From contig NZ_CP127389.1 of NCBI RefSeq assembly GCF_030271835.1, forward strand, positions 1,524,001 to 1,588,000: a DNA stretch of 64,000 bases, read 5' to 3'. The notes beneath the pieces were generated by a model that was not told where the DNA came from, ran no database searches, and worked only from the letters and a program-made list of their open reading frames with translations. Positions within the stretch are counted from its first letter, which is position 1, and every line of letters begins with the position of its first letter. The stretch is from Proteus appendicitidis (GTDB lineage: Bacteria; Pseudomonadota; Gammaproteobacteria; Enterobacterales; Enterobacteriaceae). Below, in pieces: positions 21,322 to 34,156 of this stretch. The translations under genes and the position numbers were made by a program.

Positions 21322-22566
21322 ATGGATAAATTATTAGAACGTTTTTTTGAATATATTAATTTTGATACACAATCAAAACCATCTTCAAAAATGTCACCAA
21401 GCAGTGATGGACAATTAAAACTTGCCAAGGCATTGGCTCAAGAATTAAAAAAACTGGGCTTTTCTGATGTAATGCTCAGTGATAAGGGATGTGTAATGGC
21501 AAGTTTACCATCCAATGTATCTTGGCCAGTGCCAGTGATTGGCTTTATTTCGCATCTTGATACATCTCCTGATTTTTCAGGAAAACATGTAAAACCACAA
21601 GTTCTTGAAGATTATCGTGGTGGCGATATTGCGTTAGGCATTGGTGATGAAGTGTTATCGCCGGTTATGTTCCCAATTTTACATTCAATGATTGGTAAAA
21701 CATTAATTACTACAGACGGCAAAACGTTACTGGGTGCGGACGACAAAGCGGGTATTGCTGAAATTATTACTGCGATGGTGCGCTTAAAAGAAACGAATCG
21801 ACCACATGGGGATATTCGTATTGCTTTCACTCCTGATGAAGAAATTGGGCGTGGTGCGCATTATGTAGATTTAAAAGCATTCGGTGCAAGCTGGGCTTAT
21901 ACCGTTGATGGTGGTGGTGTTGGTGAACTGGAATATGAAAACTTCAATGCCGCATCCGTGAATATCAAAATTGTAGGTAACAATGTTCATCCGGGTAGTG
22001 CAAAAGGGGTGATGGTTAATGCATTAGGATTAGCAACACGCATTCATCAAGAATTACCGGTTGATGAAACACCCGAAAATACCGACGGTTATGAAGGTTT
22101 TTACCATCTGCAAAGTATCAAAGGTTCAGTAGAAAGAGCGGAAATGCATTATATTATCCGTGATTTTAATCGTAACTTATTTGAAAAACGCAAACAGAAT
22201 ATGATTGCGATTGCAGAGAAAGTCGGGAAAGGGCTACATCCTGATTGCTATATTGAGCTAACGATTGATGATAGCTATTACAATATGCATGATAAAGTTG
22301 TTCAATTCCCTCACATCATTGAAATAGCCAAACAAGCCATGATTGATTGTGATATTGAGCCAAATATCAAGCCTATTCGTGGTGGTACAGACGGCGCTCA
22401 ACTTTCTTACCGCGGATTACCTTGTCCTAATATTTTTACAGGCGGTTATAATTTCCATGGTAAGCATGAATTTATCTCTTTAGAAGGCATGGAAGCAGCG
22501 GTGAGTGTGATTATGCGTATCGCTGAAATTACGGCTGAAAGAGAAAAGGCGAAAGTGATTAGCTGA
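21322..22566 (+). CDS. pepT: Peptidase T (aminotripeptidase)
   Basis: The 414-residue M20B metallopeptidase releases N-terminal residues from tripeptides. Zinc ligands are in [15 protein letters not shown] and PDEEIGRG, with further ligands in TVDGGGVG and the late KHEFIS motif. A strong TTAGGGGGC site precedes ATG. In E. coli pepT is FNR-activated and divergent from roxA; here it instead converges on roxA with a 92-residue gene between. A palindromic terminator follows. Confidence 0.97.
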   Translation: MDKLLERFFEYINFDTQSKPSSKMSPSSDGQLKLAKALAQELKKLGFSDVMLSDKGCVMASLPSNVSWPVPVIGFISHLDTSPDFSGKHVKPQVLEDYRGGDIALGIGDEVLSPVMFPILHSMIGKTLITTDGKTLLGADDKAGIAEIITAMVRLKETNRPHGDIRIAFTPDEEIGRGAHYVDLKAFGASWAYTVDGGGVGELEYENFNAASVNIKIVGNNVHPGSAKGVMVNALGLATRIHQELPVDETPENTDGYEGFYHLQSIKGSVERAEMHYIIRDFNRNLFEKRKQNMIAIAEKVGKGLHPDCYIELTIDDSYYNMHDKVVQFPHIIEIAKQAMIDCDIEPNIKPIRGGTDGAQLSYRGLPCPNIFTGGYNFHGKHEFISLEGMEAAVSVIMRIAEITAEREKAKVIS

Positions 22567-22582
22567 TTAAGCCAATTAAGAT

Positions 22583-22617
22583 AAAAGTAATAGCCGATAT
22601 ATCGGCTATTACTTTTT
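22583..22617. terminator. Terminator after pepT
   Basis: A perfect 17-bp palindrome (AAAAGTAATAGCCGATA and its complement) ends in a T run. It stands right after the pepT stop and could work in both directions. Confidence 0.9.
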
Positions 22618-22852
22618 AGTAAAGAGAATATCTTAAATTTGTTTATTTGCGTTTTTCGTAATTTTGTTCAACAGACAATTCCCAACCTCCCAACCTCTCT
22701 CTTTTTCTGCTGAGTTAATTAATGATTTTACATATTATTCACTATTAAACTTTTAATATAGGCTTAATATTAGTAACTCCTTGAGAAATTGAATTTTCTG
22801 ATTTTCTATTATAATTAAAGAGATGTGAATAAATATAATATAAGGATATTGA

Positions 22853-23131
22853 ATGGAAAACATAACAGAAAAATTATTAAAACCTGTAATAGAAGATCAA
22901 CTAAGCTTTCATCAAAAGGAAGTAATTAAACAATCTGAGCAACAATCGTTTATTATTGTTTTTAGTTATTTTCTAATAACTTATTTAATCTCATTTTCTC
23001 TTTATGCGACAAATAGCAAACATACATTACTACTTTTTTTCTTACAAAGTACATTTTTTGTTGTTATTCCTTTTCTCTTTCAAAATACAAGAATACTTCT
23101 AAAAGAAGCAATAAGTTATTTAATTCGTTAG
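22853..23131 (+). CDS. Hypothetical small membrane protein (92 residues)
   Basis: The protein is not recognised. It has a charged N-terminal helix (residues 1-28) and two hydrophobic segments (about 31-52 and 58-76), so it is probably an inner-membrane protein with both ends in the cytoplasm. An AAGGATATTG ribosome-binding site precedes the ATG. It lies alone in an AT-rich gap between pepT and roxA and ends before a bidirectional terminator. It looks like a lineage-specific gene. Confidence 0.6.
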   Translation: MENITEKLLKPVIEDQLSFHQKEVIKQSEQQSFIIVFSYFLITYLISFSLYATNSKHTLLLFFLQSTFFVVIPFLFQNTRILLKEAISYLIR

Positions 23132-23171
23132 ATTTTAAAATAAGATTTATTTTTAATATTTATTAATGAAA

Positions 23172-23200
23172 AAAGCCCTGCAGCAATATATCAGGGCTTT
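23172..23200. terminator. Bidirectional terminator between the small membrane gene and roxA
   Basis: AAAGCCCTG pairs with CAGGGCTTT around an 11-base loop, with A-rich sequence on the left and T on the right. On the minus strand it follows the roxA stop with a T run. Confidence 0.85.
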
Positions 23201-23228
23201 ATAACTTATAATTGAAAGTTAGTGATAA

Positions 23229-24350
23229 TTAATCTTCAAAATACCAATAACCTTGATTAACTAAGTGTGTTAATAAACGCACAAACTTCGGATCAGATAA
23301 TGCCTCACCTAAGTGTTGTTTATCAATATAATCATATTGGCAAAGCGCATCAGCCGCTTCGATATAATCAGTATTTATCAACTCACCATTAACAAAACAG
23401 CTATCACCAACACGTAATGCACGAATACCATTTAAACGGTGAAGTTGCTCACCTTGTTGTAGTAAGTCATGAATTTCTGCGTTTTCGTATAAAGGTTCTG
23501 GAACTGCAAGATCAAGCTCATGACGAGATTGAGAAATAAACTCACCAAACCAATGACGGAATACTTCTGGTTGAGCAAGTAGATCTTCCATCATGGCATG
23601 AAGTTTATTCAACTCTTGATGTTGTACTAATGCAGGGTTTTCACGCGGAGTTAGATCCGGATCGCTATAACGATAGCTGCCTAAATCATTTGCTAGCACA
23701 TAGTCAGCGAAACCACTGAAAAGCTCACGAGCGTTAGGCGATCTGAAACCAACAGAGTAGTTTAGCGATTCTTCAATCGCATAGCCTTCATGTGGAAATC
23801 CTGGTGGGATATAAAGAATATCACCCGGTTCTAATTCTTCATCAATAATTGCTTCAAAAGGATCAACTTGGAGCAGATCAGGGTGAGGGCAGTGTTGTTT
23901 CATTGGGATTTTTTCACCCACACGCCAACGACGACGACCTTGTCCCTGAATAATAAAGACATCATATTGATCAAGGTGTGGGCCTACACCACCACCGGGA
24001 ACAGAATAAGAGATCATTAAATCATCAATGCGCCAATCGGGTAACACACGAAATGGCTTCATTAATGCCGCACTAGGAAAATGCCAGTGATCGACGGCTT
24101 GTACAAGTAAAGACCAATCTTTATCACCGAGTCCTTCAAAGTGCTCAAAAGGCCCATGCTTGACTCCCCATTGTCCGTCTTGACAGCTAACAAGACGGCT
24201 ATCTACTTCATCTTCCATTGCAAGACCAGCAAGTTCGTCAGGAGATAAAGGATCAACAAAACGAGAGAAGCCGTTTTTAATTAATAAAGGGCGTTTTTGC
24301 CAATGGCTTTCGAGGAATGATTGCCAATCTAAATTAAGTTTATAGTCCAT
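23229..24350 (-). CDS. roxA: Ribosomal oxygenase RoxA (YcfD)
   Basis: The 373-residue JmjC-fold Fe(II)/2-oxoglutarate oxygenase hydroxylates an arginine of ribosomal protein L16 (uL16). The metal motif HLD is in GPHLDQYDVF and the distal His in PHEGYAIE. The C-terminal winged-helix part holds the SFLGD-like region (VGDSCFVNGE). The length equals E. coli RoxA. It is downstream of phoQ with a 179-base gap, as in E. coli. Confidence 0.96.
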   Translation of the reverse strand: MDYKLNLDWQSFLESHWQKRPLLIKNGFSRFVDPLSPDELAGLAMEDEVDSRLVSCQDGQWGVKHGPFEHFEGLGDKDWSLLVQAVDHWHFPSAALMKPFRVLPDWRIDDLMISYSVPGGGVGPHLDQYDVFIIQGQGRRRWRVGEKIPMKQHCPHPDLLQVDPFEAIIDEELEPGDILYIPPGFPHEGYAIEESLNYSVGFRSPNARELFSGFADYVLANDLGSYRYSDPDLTPRENPALVQHQELNKLHAMMEDLLAQPEVFRHWFGEFISQSRHELDLAVPEPLYENAEIHDLLQQGEQLHRLNGIRALRVGDSCFVNGELINTDYIEAADALCQYDYIDKQHLGEALSDPKFVRLLTHLVNQGYWYFED

Positions 24351-24529
24351 TGTGTATATCCTGAATTCGGGAAGCCTAAAGCCATAGTATAATGAATTCT
24401 AGTTTCCTGCTAAACATTCCTTTGAGCAATGTGAGTAATAGCGAGTAACACGATAATAACTGAACAGATATCATGCATAACGCCATATATTTAGCGGTAA
24501 TTTAAAAAAGAGTTTCTTATCAGCAATGA

Positions 24530-25993
24530 TTATTCACGCTCAGTCGTCAGTTGTTGCTCAGCAAAGATTACGGTGATACGAGCGCCGCCTAAAGGGCTAT
24601 CCGTAATAGTAATTTCACCACTGTATTGTTCAATAATATCAACTGCAATAGATAATCCTAATCCTTGCCCAGAACGCAGAGTATCTGCTCTTGTTCCTCG
24701 TTGGAAAATGGCCTCTCTTTTTTCAGGGCTGACGCCTGGGCCGTCATCATCAACAATAATCATTACACTATTTTCATTATTGCTAACATTGATTTCAACA
24801 AATTCTAAGCAGTATTTACAGGCGTTATCAAGAATATTACCCATCACTTCCATAAAATCATTTTTCTCACCTAACCACATGATTTCAGGTGAAATATTAA
24901 GTGTTAAATCAACACCTTTTGACTGATAAACCTTACTTAATGCACTACAAAGATTATCCAGTAATCCTGACAGTGAATGGAGTTTTCGCGTGGTAATATC
25001 GTGATCACCATGAATGGATGCTCGATGCAGATAATAACCGACTTGTTGGGAAATTCGTTCTATTTGATCGAGCATAATTGGTTCAGCTTGCTCTATCGTC
25101 ATCTGTTTGCCCGAACGTAAAGAGCGTAATGTTGATTGCAACACGGCAAGTGGTGTTTTTAAGCTATGGGTAAGATCAGATAAACTTGTGCGATATTTAC
25201 TATAACGACTGCGTTCATTACGTAATAACACATTTAAATTTCGGACTAAGCCTTTTAACTCGGTTGGCGGGTTTTCATCCAAATCATTGCGAATTCCTTT
25301 TTCTAATGCACTGATTTGTTCTATTACTTGCTTTATAGGCCGTAAGCTCCAATGTGCAGCTAACCAAATTAAAGGCACAACTAAGAATAAATTAGCGAGA
25401 ATAATATATAAGAACCAATCCCAAACTTGACTGGCTTTTTGCATACGCTGAGGAATAGGATCGATAACCGCGATCGCCATAGAAGGCATATTATCAGCGG
25501 CAGGATAATGATTAATCACAACGGAGTGAGTTAAAAACTCATTACTGGTGTATTCTTCAAGGCGTTTGAGATAAACACGATATTGCGGTAATTGCTTTAA
25601 CATTAAACGTGTTGTTTTGATATCGACTGAGATCTCAAATAAGCCTTCTTCATGACGCCACTTATGTTTAATGCTATCCGCAATGGCTTTAGGTAAATCG
25701 GGAGGCGTCCATAATACATTGCCTTTATCATCAAAAATAATTACCAACGAGGTGGTGTTGTTATTAAGATTTGTAGGAAACTCAATATTCAGCTTGCCCT
25801 TGTTCCACTGCGCTAAGCTGTAGTAAAGATTACTTTGACTACGCATCAGCATAAAAGTGGTTTTATCCACACTGACAATCGAACCGACAATGGCAACTAA
25901 CCCATAAGAGAGCGTAAGTGCCAAAATTATGGCACTAGTTGCAAGCAAAAAACGTGTTCGTAATGAGAGTGGAGAGCGCTGTTTTTTTTGCAT
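24530..25993 (-). CDS. phoQ: Sensor histidine kinase PhoQ
   Basis: The 487-residue protein has two transmembrane segments (about 17-40 and 193-214), a periplasmic PAS-like sensor, HAMP, a dimerisation domain with phospho-acceptor His276 (LTHSLKTPLA) and an ATPase domain (NILDNACKYC, DDDGPGV, GQGLGLSIA). It responds to Mg2+ and cationic peptides in E. coli and Salmonella. The membrane-facing acidic cluster of those proteins is replaced here by LEEYTSNEF (about 145-153). One base separates it from phoP. Confidence 0.96.
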   Translation of the reverse strand: MQKKQRSPLSLRTRFLLATSAIILALTLSYGLVAIVGSIVSVDKTTFMLMRSQSNLYYSLAQWNKGKLNIEFPTNLNNNTTSLVIIFDDKGNVLWTPPDLPKAIADSIKHKWRHEEGLFEISVDIKTTRLMLKQLPQYRVYLKRLEEYTSNEFLTHSVVINHYPAADNMPSMAIAVIDPIPQRMQKASQVWDWFLYIILANLFLVVPLIWLAAHWSLRPIKQVIEQISALEKGIRNDLDENPPTELKGLVRNLNVLLRNERSRYSKYRTSLSDLTHSLKTPLAVLQSTLRSLRSGKQMTIEQAEPIMLDQIERISQQVGYYLHRASIHGDHDITTRKLHSLSGLLDNLCSALSKVYQSKGVDLTLNISPEIMWLGEKNDFMEVMGNILDNACKYCLEFVEINVSNNENSVMIIVDDDGPGVSPEKREAIFQRGTRADTLRSGQGLGLSIAVDIIEQYSGEITITDSPLGGARITVIFAEQQLTTERE

Positions 25994-25994
25994 A

Positions 25995-26669
25995 TTAAGG
26001 TTTCATATCAAAACGGTAGCCTTGTCCGCGTACTGTAACCACTACGTCATCAGGATATTTCTCTAAGATTTTTTTCCGTAGTCGGCCCATTAGCACATCA
26101 ATAGTATGACTCTCTTTTAATTCGGCATCAGGGTATAACTGACGCATTAATGCATCTTTACTAACAACTTTATTTTGATTTCGCATCAAGGTTTCTAAAA
26201 TTGTATATTCAAATGCCGTTAACTTGATTTGTTCGCCTGAAATCATGAACTCTTTACGAGATAAATCCAATTCAAAAGGTTCGATTGAGAGGGTTTGCGA
26301 TGCAATTCCCATGTTTCTTCGCATTAGTGCCTGAATACGTGCAACAATTTCCTCAAAATGAAAGGGCTTTGTCACATAGTCATCAGCGCCCGCATTTAAT
26401 GCTGAAACTTTTTCTTGCCAACTTTCTCGTGCCGTTAAGACCATTATTGGTAGGGTAATATTATTTTCTCGCCATCTACGAATAAGGCTAATGCCATCTT
26501 CATCCGGCAATCCTAAGTCCACAATGGCAACATCAGGTGTTCCTTCTGCAATAAAACTATCTGCTTCTTTGGCATCTTCTGCCGCATCAACCTGATGCCC
26601 AGCATCACGAAATTGCACAGATAAATGATGGCGAAGTAGGATATTATCTTCAATAATTAAGATCCGCAT
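25995..26669 (-). CDS. phoP: Response regulator PhoP
   Basis: The 224-residue OmpR-type regulator has a receiver domain with phospho-acceptor Asp51 (IVDLGLP), conserved Thr in LTARE and Lys in TKPFH, followed by a winged-helix DNA-binding domain ending [12 protein letters not shown]. It pairs with PhoQ to control low-Mg2+ and lipid A modification genes. No clear PhoP box (GTTTA direct repeat with proper spacing) was found upstream. Confidence 0.97.
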   Translation of the reverse strand: MRILIIEDNILLRHHLSVQFRDAGHQVDAAEDAKEADSFIAEGTPDVAIVDLGLPDEDGISLIRRWRENNITLPIMVLTARESWQEKVSALNAGADDYVTKPFHFEEIVARIQALMRRNMGIASQTLSIEPFELDLSRKEFMISGEQIKLTAFEYTILETLMRNQNKVVSKDALMRQLYPDAELKESHTIDVLMGRLRKKILEKYPDDVVVTVRGQGYRFDMKP

Positions 26670-26843
26670 TATTCCACCTTGAGTACAATCAGCAAAAATT
26701 CACTGTTGTAAAATAAATATAGGAAATGAGTGTCATCCTATAAGATAAAAAATATATTGTTATCATAGTCAATCTATCACTTAAAAAATACCGTAGCGGG
26801 TAACGTGTTTAAGTTACAGAGAGCTTTCTCATTTTTTGATATA

Positions 26844-26872
26844 AAAAAAGGCAGAGATTATCTGCCTTTTTT
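26844..26872 (-). terminator. Terminator after purB
   Basis: GGCAGA pairs with TCTGCC with A/T extension of the stem and a 5-base loop. On the minus strand it is followed by a T run and lies just past the purB stop, so phoP is mainly transcribed from its own promoter. Confidence 0.88.
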
Positions 26873-26883
26873 AGAAAGATAAA

Positions 26884-28915
<2,032 letters not shown>

Positions 28916-28917
28916 AT

Positions 28918-30030
<1,113 letters not shown>

Positions 30031-30129
30031 TCACTGCGGAAAAATAAGCGCCATACTTTACCATATCACTGACACAGGTGCATCAAGTCTTATTCTGTTT
30101 TTGATGCTTTGTTTTCCCTTTTCTATTCT

Positions 30130-30579
30130 TTAGTTAAAAGGCGTTCCAAAGCTACTTAATAAAGAAAGGGGATAGCGTTCACCTTGTTGATAACATAGTA
30201 GGCTTTCTCTTACCAATGGTGAGCGTAATTGCTGGCTATGAATAATTTCATCGGCGCTAACCCAGTGACAACAGTCAATATCACTATCTTGAGGCTGAGT
30301 TGCAAATTGTTCTTGTGCTTCAATAAGAAAAAGAAAACGTAGAAAAGGCGTTTTATCTGGGGCAATCCATTGGTGTAATTTAAGAAAATGTTGAACGGGA
30401 AGTGTTAATCCAGTTTCTTCCCATAATTCACGTTGAACCGCCTGAATCAGTGTTTCATTGGCTTCAAGGTGTCCTGCTGGCTGATTCCATGTTGCTTTTC
30501 CATTGACCGTTTCTTCAACAACAAGAAACTTATTTTTTGCATGAACGATACACGCGACAGTCACATTAGGTTTAAACAA
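30130..30579 (-). CDS. nudJ: Phosphatase NudJ (Nudix hydrolase)
   Basis: The Nudix box is intact, running from GHLEANETL through [10 protein letters not shown]. coli NudJ hydrolyses nucleoside tri- and diphosphates and HMP-pyrophosphate. The start is a judgement: TTG at 30579 gives [10 protein letters not shown], matching E. coli (MFKPHVTVAC), with AAGGAG seven bases upstream. A TTG two codons earlier (30585) lies too close to that site. The gene overlaps the end of rluE, whose last codons contain the ribosome-binding site. 149 residues. Confidence 0.9.
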   Translation of the reverse strand: MFKPNVTVACIVHAKNKFLVVEETVNGKATWNQPAGHLEANETLIQAVQRELWEETGLTLPVQHFLKLHQWIAPDKTPFLRFLFLIEAQEQFATQPQDSDIDCCHWVSADEIIHSQQLRSPLVRESLLCYQQGERYPLSLLSSFGTPFN

Positions 30580-31201
30580 AATCAATCTCCTTCCATTCGC
30601 CGGGTAATAAATTATCCAATGTAATATTTCCCATACTAAAGCGGATCAGACGCAATGTTGGATAACCGATATGAGCCGTCATTCGTCTCACTTGGCGGTT
30701 TTTACCTTCAAATAGCGTTATTTTTAACCAAGTTGTCGGGATAGTTTGGCGCTCTCTAATTGGAGGATTTCTCTCCCAGAGCCATTCGGGTTGTTCAACT
30801 ATTTCGACTTGTGCAGGTAATGTTTTGCCATCTTTAAGCTCTAATCCATTTCTAAATTGTTGTAATGAGGCAATGCTTGGGATGCCTTCAACCTGAGCAT
30901 AGTAGATTTTTCCTGTTTTTTTACCCGGTTGTGTTAATTTTGCTTGCAGCTTCCCATCATTTGTTAAGACTAAAAGCCCTTCGCTGTCTCTATCTAAACG
31001 TCCTGCCGCATAAATATCACGAATAGGAATAAAATCTTTTAGCGTTTTTCTACCATTTTCGTCTGTAAATTGCACAAGAACATCAAAGGGCTTGTTGAAG
31101 ATAATGACTTTACGCTCACCTCTTGGTCGCACTGATTTTCTTTGTGCGAATGGAGTGTGATGTTTTCTCGATTTAGCGCTATTTTTAAGTTGATTTGCCA
31201 T
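30572..31201 (-). CDS. rluE: 23S rRNA pseudouridine(2457) synthase RluE
   Basis: The 209-residue RsuA-family synthase modifies U2457 of 23S rRNA. The catalytic Asp is in [18 protein letters not shown], and the [12 protein letters not shown] motif follows. The N-terminus is basic (residues 1-30) and there is no S4 domain, as in E. coli RluE. The stop overlaps nudJ, so both are cotranscribed. It is divergent from icd. Confidence 0.95.
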   Translation of the reverse strand: MANQLKNSAKSRKHHTPFAQRKSVRPRGERKVIIFNKPFDVLVQFTDENGRKTLKDFIPIRDIYAAGRLDRDSEGLLVLTNDGKLQAKLTQPGKKTGKIYYAQVEGIPSIASLQQFRNGLELKDGKTLPAQVEIVEQPEWLWERNPPIRERQTIPTTWLKITLFEGKNRQVRRMTAHIGYPTLRLIRFSMGNITLDNLLPGEWKEIDFV

Positions 31202-31339
31202 AGTTAATTTTTGTAAAAAATGGGAGATTGATTATACCTTAAAAGAGAAGCGATTGGCGTTAGCTGAATAATCAAGTAGTATTGACAGGTCTCTTACAAA
31301 AAATTAACAAAGCGTGCGCTTACATGAAAGGAGAGGTAG

Positions 31340-32593
31340 ATGGAAAGCAAAGTAGTTGTTCCGGCTAATGGCGCTAAAATTACACTAGATGCTAAAGGTA
31401 AGCTTGTTGTTCCAAATAATCCGGTTATCCCTTATATCGAAGGGGATGGTATCGGTATCGATGTTACGCCAGCAATGTTAAAAGTTGTTGATGCAGCAGT
31501 TGAGAAAGCTTACGGTAAAGAACGTAAGATTGAGTGGATGGAAGTCTACACTGGCGAAAAATCAACACAGGTATATGGTAAAGATGTTTGGTTACCAGAA
31601 GAAACCTTAGATCTTATCCGTGAATATCGTGTTTCTATTAAAGGTCCTCTTACTACGCCTGTTGGTGGTGGTATCCGTTCATTAAACGTTGCATTACGCC
31701 AACAACTTGATCTCTATATTTGCCTACGTCCAGTACGTTATTACAAAGGCACTCCAAGCCCCGTTAAACAACCTGAACTGACTGATATGGTTATTTTCCG
31801 CGAAAACTCGGAAGATATCTATGCAGGCATTGAGTGGAAAGCTGGTTCCGCAGAAGCAGATAAAGTGATTAAATTCCTGCAAGATGAAATGGGTGTTACT
31901 AAAATCCGCTTCCCACAAGATTGCGGTATTGGTATTAAACCTTGTTCAGAAGAAGGAACTAAACGTTTAGTTCGTGCTGCTATTGAATACGCTATCGATA
32001 ACGACCGTGATTCAGTTACATTGGTACACAAAGGTAATATTATGAAATTTACCGAAGGTGCCTTTAAAGACTGGGGTTATGAGTTAGCTCGCGAAGAGTT
32101 CGGTGGTGAATTATTAGATGGCGGTCCTTGGGTTAAAATCAAGAATCCAAAATCAGGTAAAGAGATCATCGTTAAAGACGTTATCGCTGATGCTTTCTTG
32201 CAACAAATCCTGTTACGCCCAGCAGAGTATGATGTTATCGCATGTATGAACCTAAATGGTGACTATATTTCTGATGCATTAGCTGCTCAAGTAGGTGGTA
32301 TTGGTATAGCACCGGGCGCAAATATTGGTGATGAGTGTGCTTTATTTGAAGCAACACACGGCACAGCACCTAAGTACGCAGGTCAAGATAAAGTTAACCC
32401 AGGTTCTATCATTCTTTCCGCAGAAATGATGCTACGCCACATGGGCTGGACAGAAGCCGCTGACTTAATCATTAAAGGTATGGAAGGCGCGATTGCCGCT
32501 AAGACTGTAACTTATGATTTCGAACGTCAGTTAGAAGGCGCTAAACTACTGAAATGTAGCGAGTTTGGTGACGCGATTATCAAACATATGTAA
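31340..32593 (+). CDS. icd: NADP-dependent isocitrate dehydrogenase
   Basis: The 417-residue TCA-cycle enzyme oxidises isocitrate to 2-oxoglutarate. The phosphorylation-site serine used by AceK is Ser114 in [12 protein letters not shown], and NADP-binding residues lie in the C-terminal third ([10 protein letters not shown]). ATG has an AAAGGAGAGG site. The 3' end (ending [10 protein letters not shown]) abuts a prophage integrase, so the last part of the gene may have been supplied by the phage at integration while keeping the protein intact. Confidence 0.98.
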   Translation: MESKVVVPANGAKITLDAKGKLVVPNNPVIPYIEGDGIGIDVTPAMLKVVDAAVEKAYGKERKIEWMEVYTGEKSTQVYGKDVWLPEETLDLIREYRVSIKGPLTTPVGGGIRSLNVALRQQLDLYICLRPVRYYKGTPSPVKQPELTDMVIFRENSEDIYAGIEWKAGSAEADKVIKFLQDEMGVTKIRFPQDCGIGIKPCSEEGTKRLVRAAIEYAIDNDRDSVTLVHKGNIMKFTEGAFKDWGYELAREEFGGELLDGGPWVKIKNPKSGKEIIVKDVIADAFLQQILLRPAEYDVIACMNLNGDYISDALAAQVGGIGIAPGANIGDECALFEATHGTAPKYAGQDKVNPGSIILSAEMMLRHMGWTEAADLIIKGMEGAIAAKTVTYDFERQLEGAKLLKCSEFGDAIIKHM

Positions 32594-32614
32594 TTGTTGA
32601 TTTGATGAATAGTT

Positions 32615-32642
32615 AACGGGAGCTTATTAGTTCCCGTTTTTT
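32615..32642 (+). terminator. Terminator after icd
   Basis: AACGGGA pairs with TCCCGTT around a 10-base loop, followed by a T run. It lies 22 bases after the icd stop and may be of phage or host origin. Confidence 0.85.
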
Positions 32643-32661
32643 ATTGTCAATTTCGAAACGG

Positions 32662-32694
32662 TTATCAAAAAGTTATCAAAACGAATTATCAAAA
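32662..32694. repeat. Three direct TTATCAAAA repeats (candidate integrase arm sites)
   Basis: TTATCAAAA occurs at 32662-32670, 32673-32681 and 32686-32694, all in the same orientation, between icd and the end of int. Short directly repeated sites next to the attachment core are the usual form of arm-type sites bound by the N-terminal domain of lambda-type integrases. The role is inferred from position and repetition. Confidence 0.6.
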
Positions 32695-32713
32695 CCACCT
32701 GAAATTTGAGCAA

Positions 32714-33841
32714 TTAAATCACGATTTTTATCCAATCTTTTCCTCGATCATCATGGTATTTATCTGTTTGAATTTGGTTCTTATGACCTAGCAAATCTTT
32801 AGTGTTTATACCTTGTGCTCTATATAACCTTTCAGATAAAGATCGTTGTTCATGAAATGTTGCAGGTGTTCCTTCTCCCCAATCAATATCTGTTTTATTT
32901 CTCGCCTTTTTAAAGTTAGTCGTTAGTGTATTTGCAGTAACTTGATCACCACGTTTAGATTGTGAAGTGGTATGAAAATAATGAATAAGATAAGGGCTAA
33001 TAACGCGATCACGACAACGTGCAACAACATCACGTAATGACATATTTAATTGTTCAGAACGTAGTGATAATGGAATGGCTAATTTAGTACCCGTTTTTTC
33101 TTGAGTAATATGCAAATGGTCATCCCAAATATCACTAAACTTCATTGCGGAAATATCACCTAATCGTTGCCCAGTAATTAACGCAAGCAACATGGCATTC
33201 CCGACATAACGATGTTGTTTATCAGCAATCTCAAATATCTTTTTCCATTCATCAAAATTAAGACGTTGGCGAGTTACTTTTCGTTTCGGTTGTTTAGTGG
33301 CGAGGGCAGGGTTATAACCGGGAGGAACTTCACCTGCATGTTGCGCTTCTTTAAATACATCAATTAAAACAGAGCGAATAACTTGTGCCATTCTGTGCTG
33401 ACCATTAGATTTATATTCATCCAGAATTTCAGCAATATCTCTGGCATCAACAGCGGGTAATGGTTTCATGGATAAGGCTTGCCTCATTAAATCTACCGGC
33501 TTCCTTTTTTGTTTATAAGTATTCGGCTTTATATCACCTTCTTTTAAACGCTCTTCTTGAATAATCCAGTATTTATCCAACCAAGTATTAACCGTGATTT
33601 CCTTACCTTTAATTTTTGCCACCCGATCACCAATAGCCATAACTTGTCGGCTACGTTGTTCCGCTAACCTTGTGTTAGCTTCAATGGCTATTGCTTTCGC
33701 CTCGGCTTCATTATCACCGAGGGCATGATATTTACCTGTTACAGGATGGCGGTAACGCCAATAAACCTTGTTAGCTTTACGACTAAATAATGGGTAAAGA
33801 TTAGGGATATTGACGTTATTTTTACGAGGTCTGGCAGCCAT
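32714..33841 (-). CDS. int: Phage tyrosine integrase
   Basis: The 375-residue lambda-type recombinase has an N-terminal arm-binding domain (YWRYRHPVTGKYHALG, residues 27-42), a core-binding domain (about 80-180), and a catalytic domain. The catalytic set is Arg226 (TGQRLGD), Lys249, His330 and Arg333 (HEQR), His353 and the nucleophile Tyr362 (TDKYHDDRG). It reads toward icd, as expected for an integrase beside its attachment site. Its start overlaps xis by 20 bases. Confidence 0.96.
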   Translation of the reverse strand: MAARPRKNNVNIPNLYPLFSRKANKVYWRYRHPVTGKYHALGDNEAEAKAIAIEANTRLAEQRSRQVMAIGDRVAKIKGKEITVNTWLDKYWIIQEERLKEGDIKPNTYKQKRKPVDLMRQALSMKPLPAVDARDIAEILDEYKSNGQHRMAQVIRSVLIDVFKEAQHAGEVPPGYNPALATKQPKRKVTRQRLNFDEWKKIFEIADKQHRYVGNAMLLALITGQRLGDISAMKFSDIWDDHLHITQEKTGTKLAIPLSLRSEQLNMSLRDVVARCRDRVISPYLIHYFHTTSQSKRGDQVTANTLTTNFKKARNKTDIDWGEGTPATFHEQRSLSERLYRAQGINTKDLLGHKNQIQTDKYHDDRGKDWIKIVI

Positions 33842-34064
33842 CTTTGAGGATCCTTTGTAAAATAGGGTTATCGTTGTTATTGATAACCGGTGATGTCAAA
33901 TTACCGACAAGGTCAGCATCTTCTCTCACGCGCCAAATGCCACCTTCTTTCCTTGCTGGTGGGTAGAACAGGCCACCACGAGCATATCGTTGTAGCGTTC
34001 CTAACTTTGGTGGGCGACTTTTATATCTTTCTTGTGCCCACTCCTCTAAAGTCAACATTTGCAT
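33822..34064 (-). CDS. xis: Excisionase (Xis-like)
   Basis: The 80-residue winged-helix protein begins MQMLTLEEWAQERYKSRPPK, with LGTLQRYARGGLFYPPARKEGG WRV following the lambda Xis pattern (LTLQEW, RRW, PPPV). It directs integrase toward excision and bends attR. ATG at 34064 is chosen because a GTGTGGAGAG ribosome-binding site lies 7 bases upstream; a longer frame would begin at 34091. It overlaps int. Confidence 0.88.
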   Translation of the reverse strand: MQMLTLEEWAQERYKSRPPKLGTLQRYARGGLFYPPARKEGGIWRVREDADLVGNLTSPVINNNDNPILQRILKDGCQTS

Positions 34065-34156
34065 ATTTTTCTCTCCACACTGTCCGTACACAGTTTAAAT
34101 AGATATTAGTTGATGCTAGTGATTATTTATTATGTAAGCCTATTTATTTTATATTA

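Noticed and set aside
26670..26843. PhoP box upstream of phoP
   Set aside because: TGTTTA-like words occur but not as a direct repeat with the required spacing.
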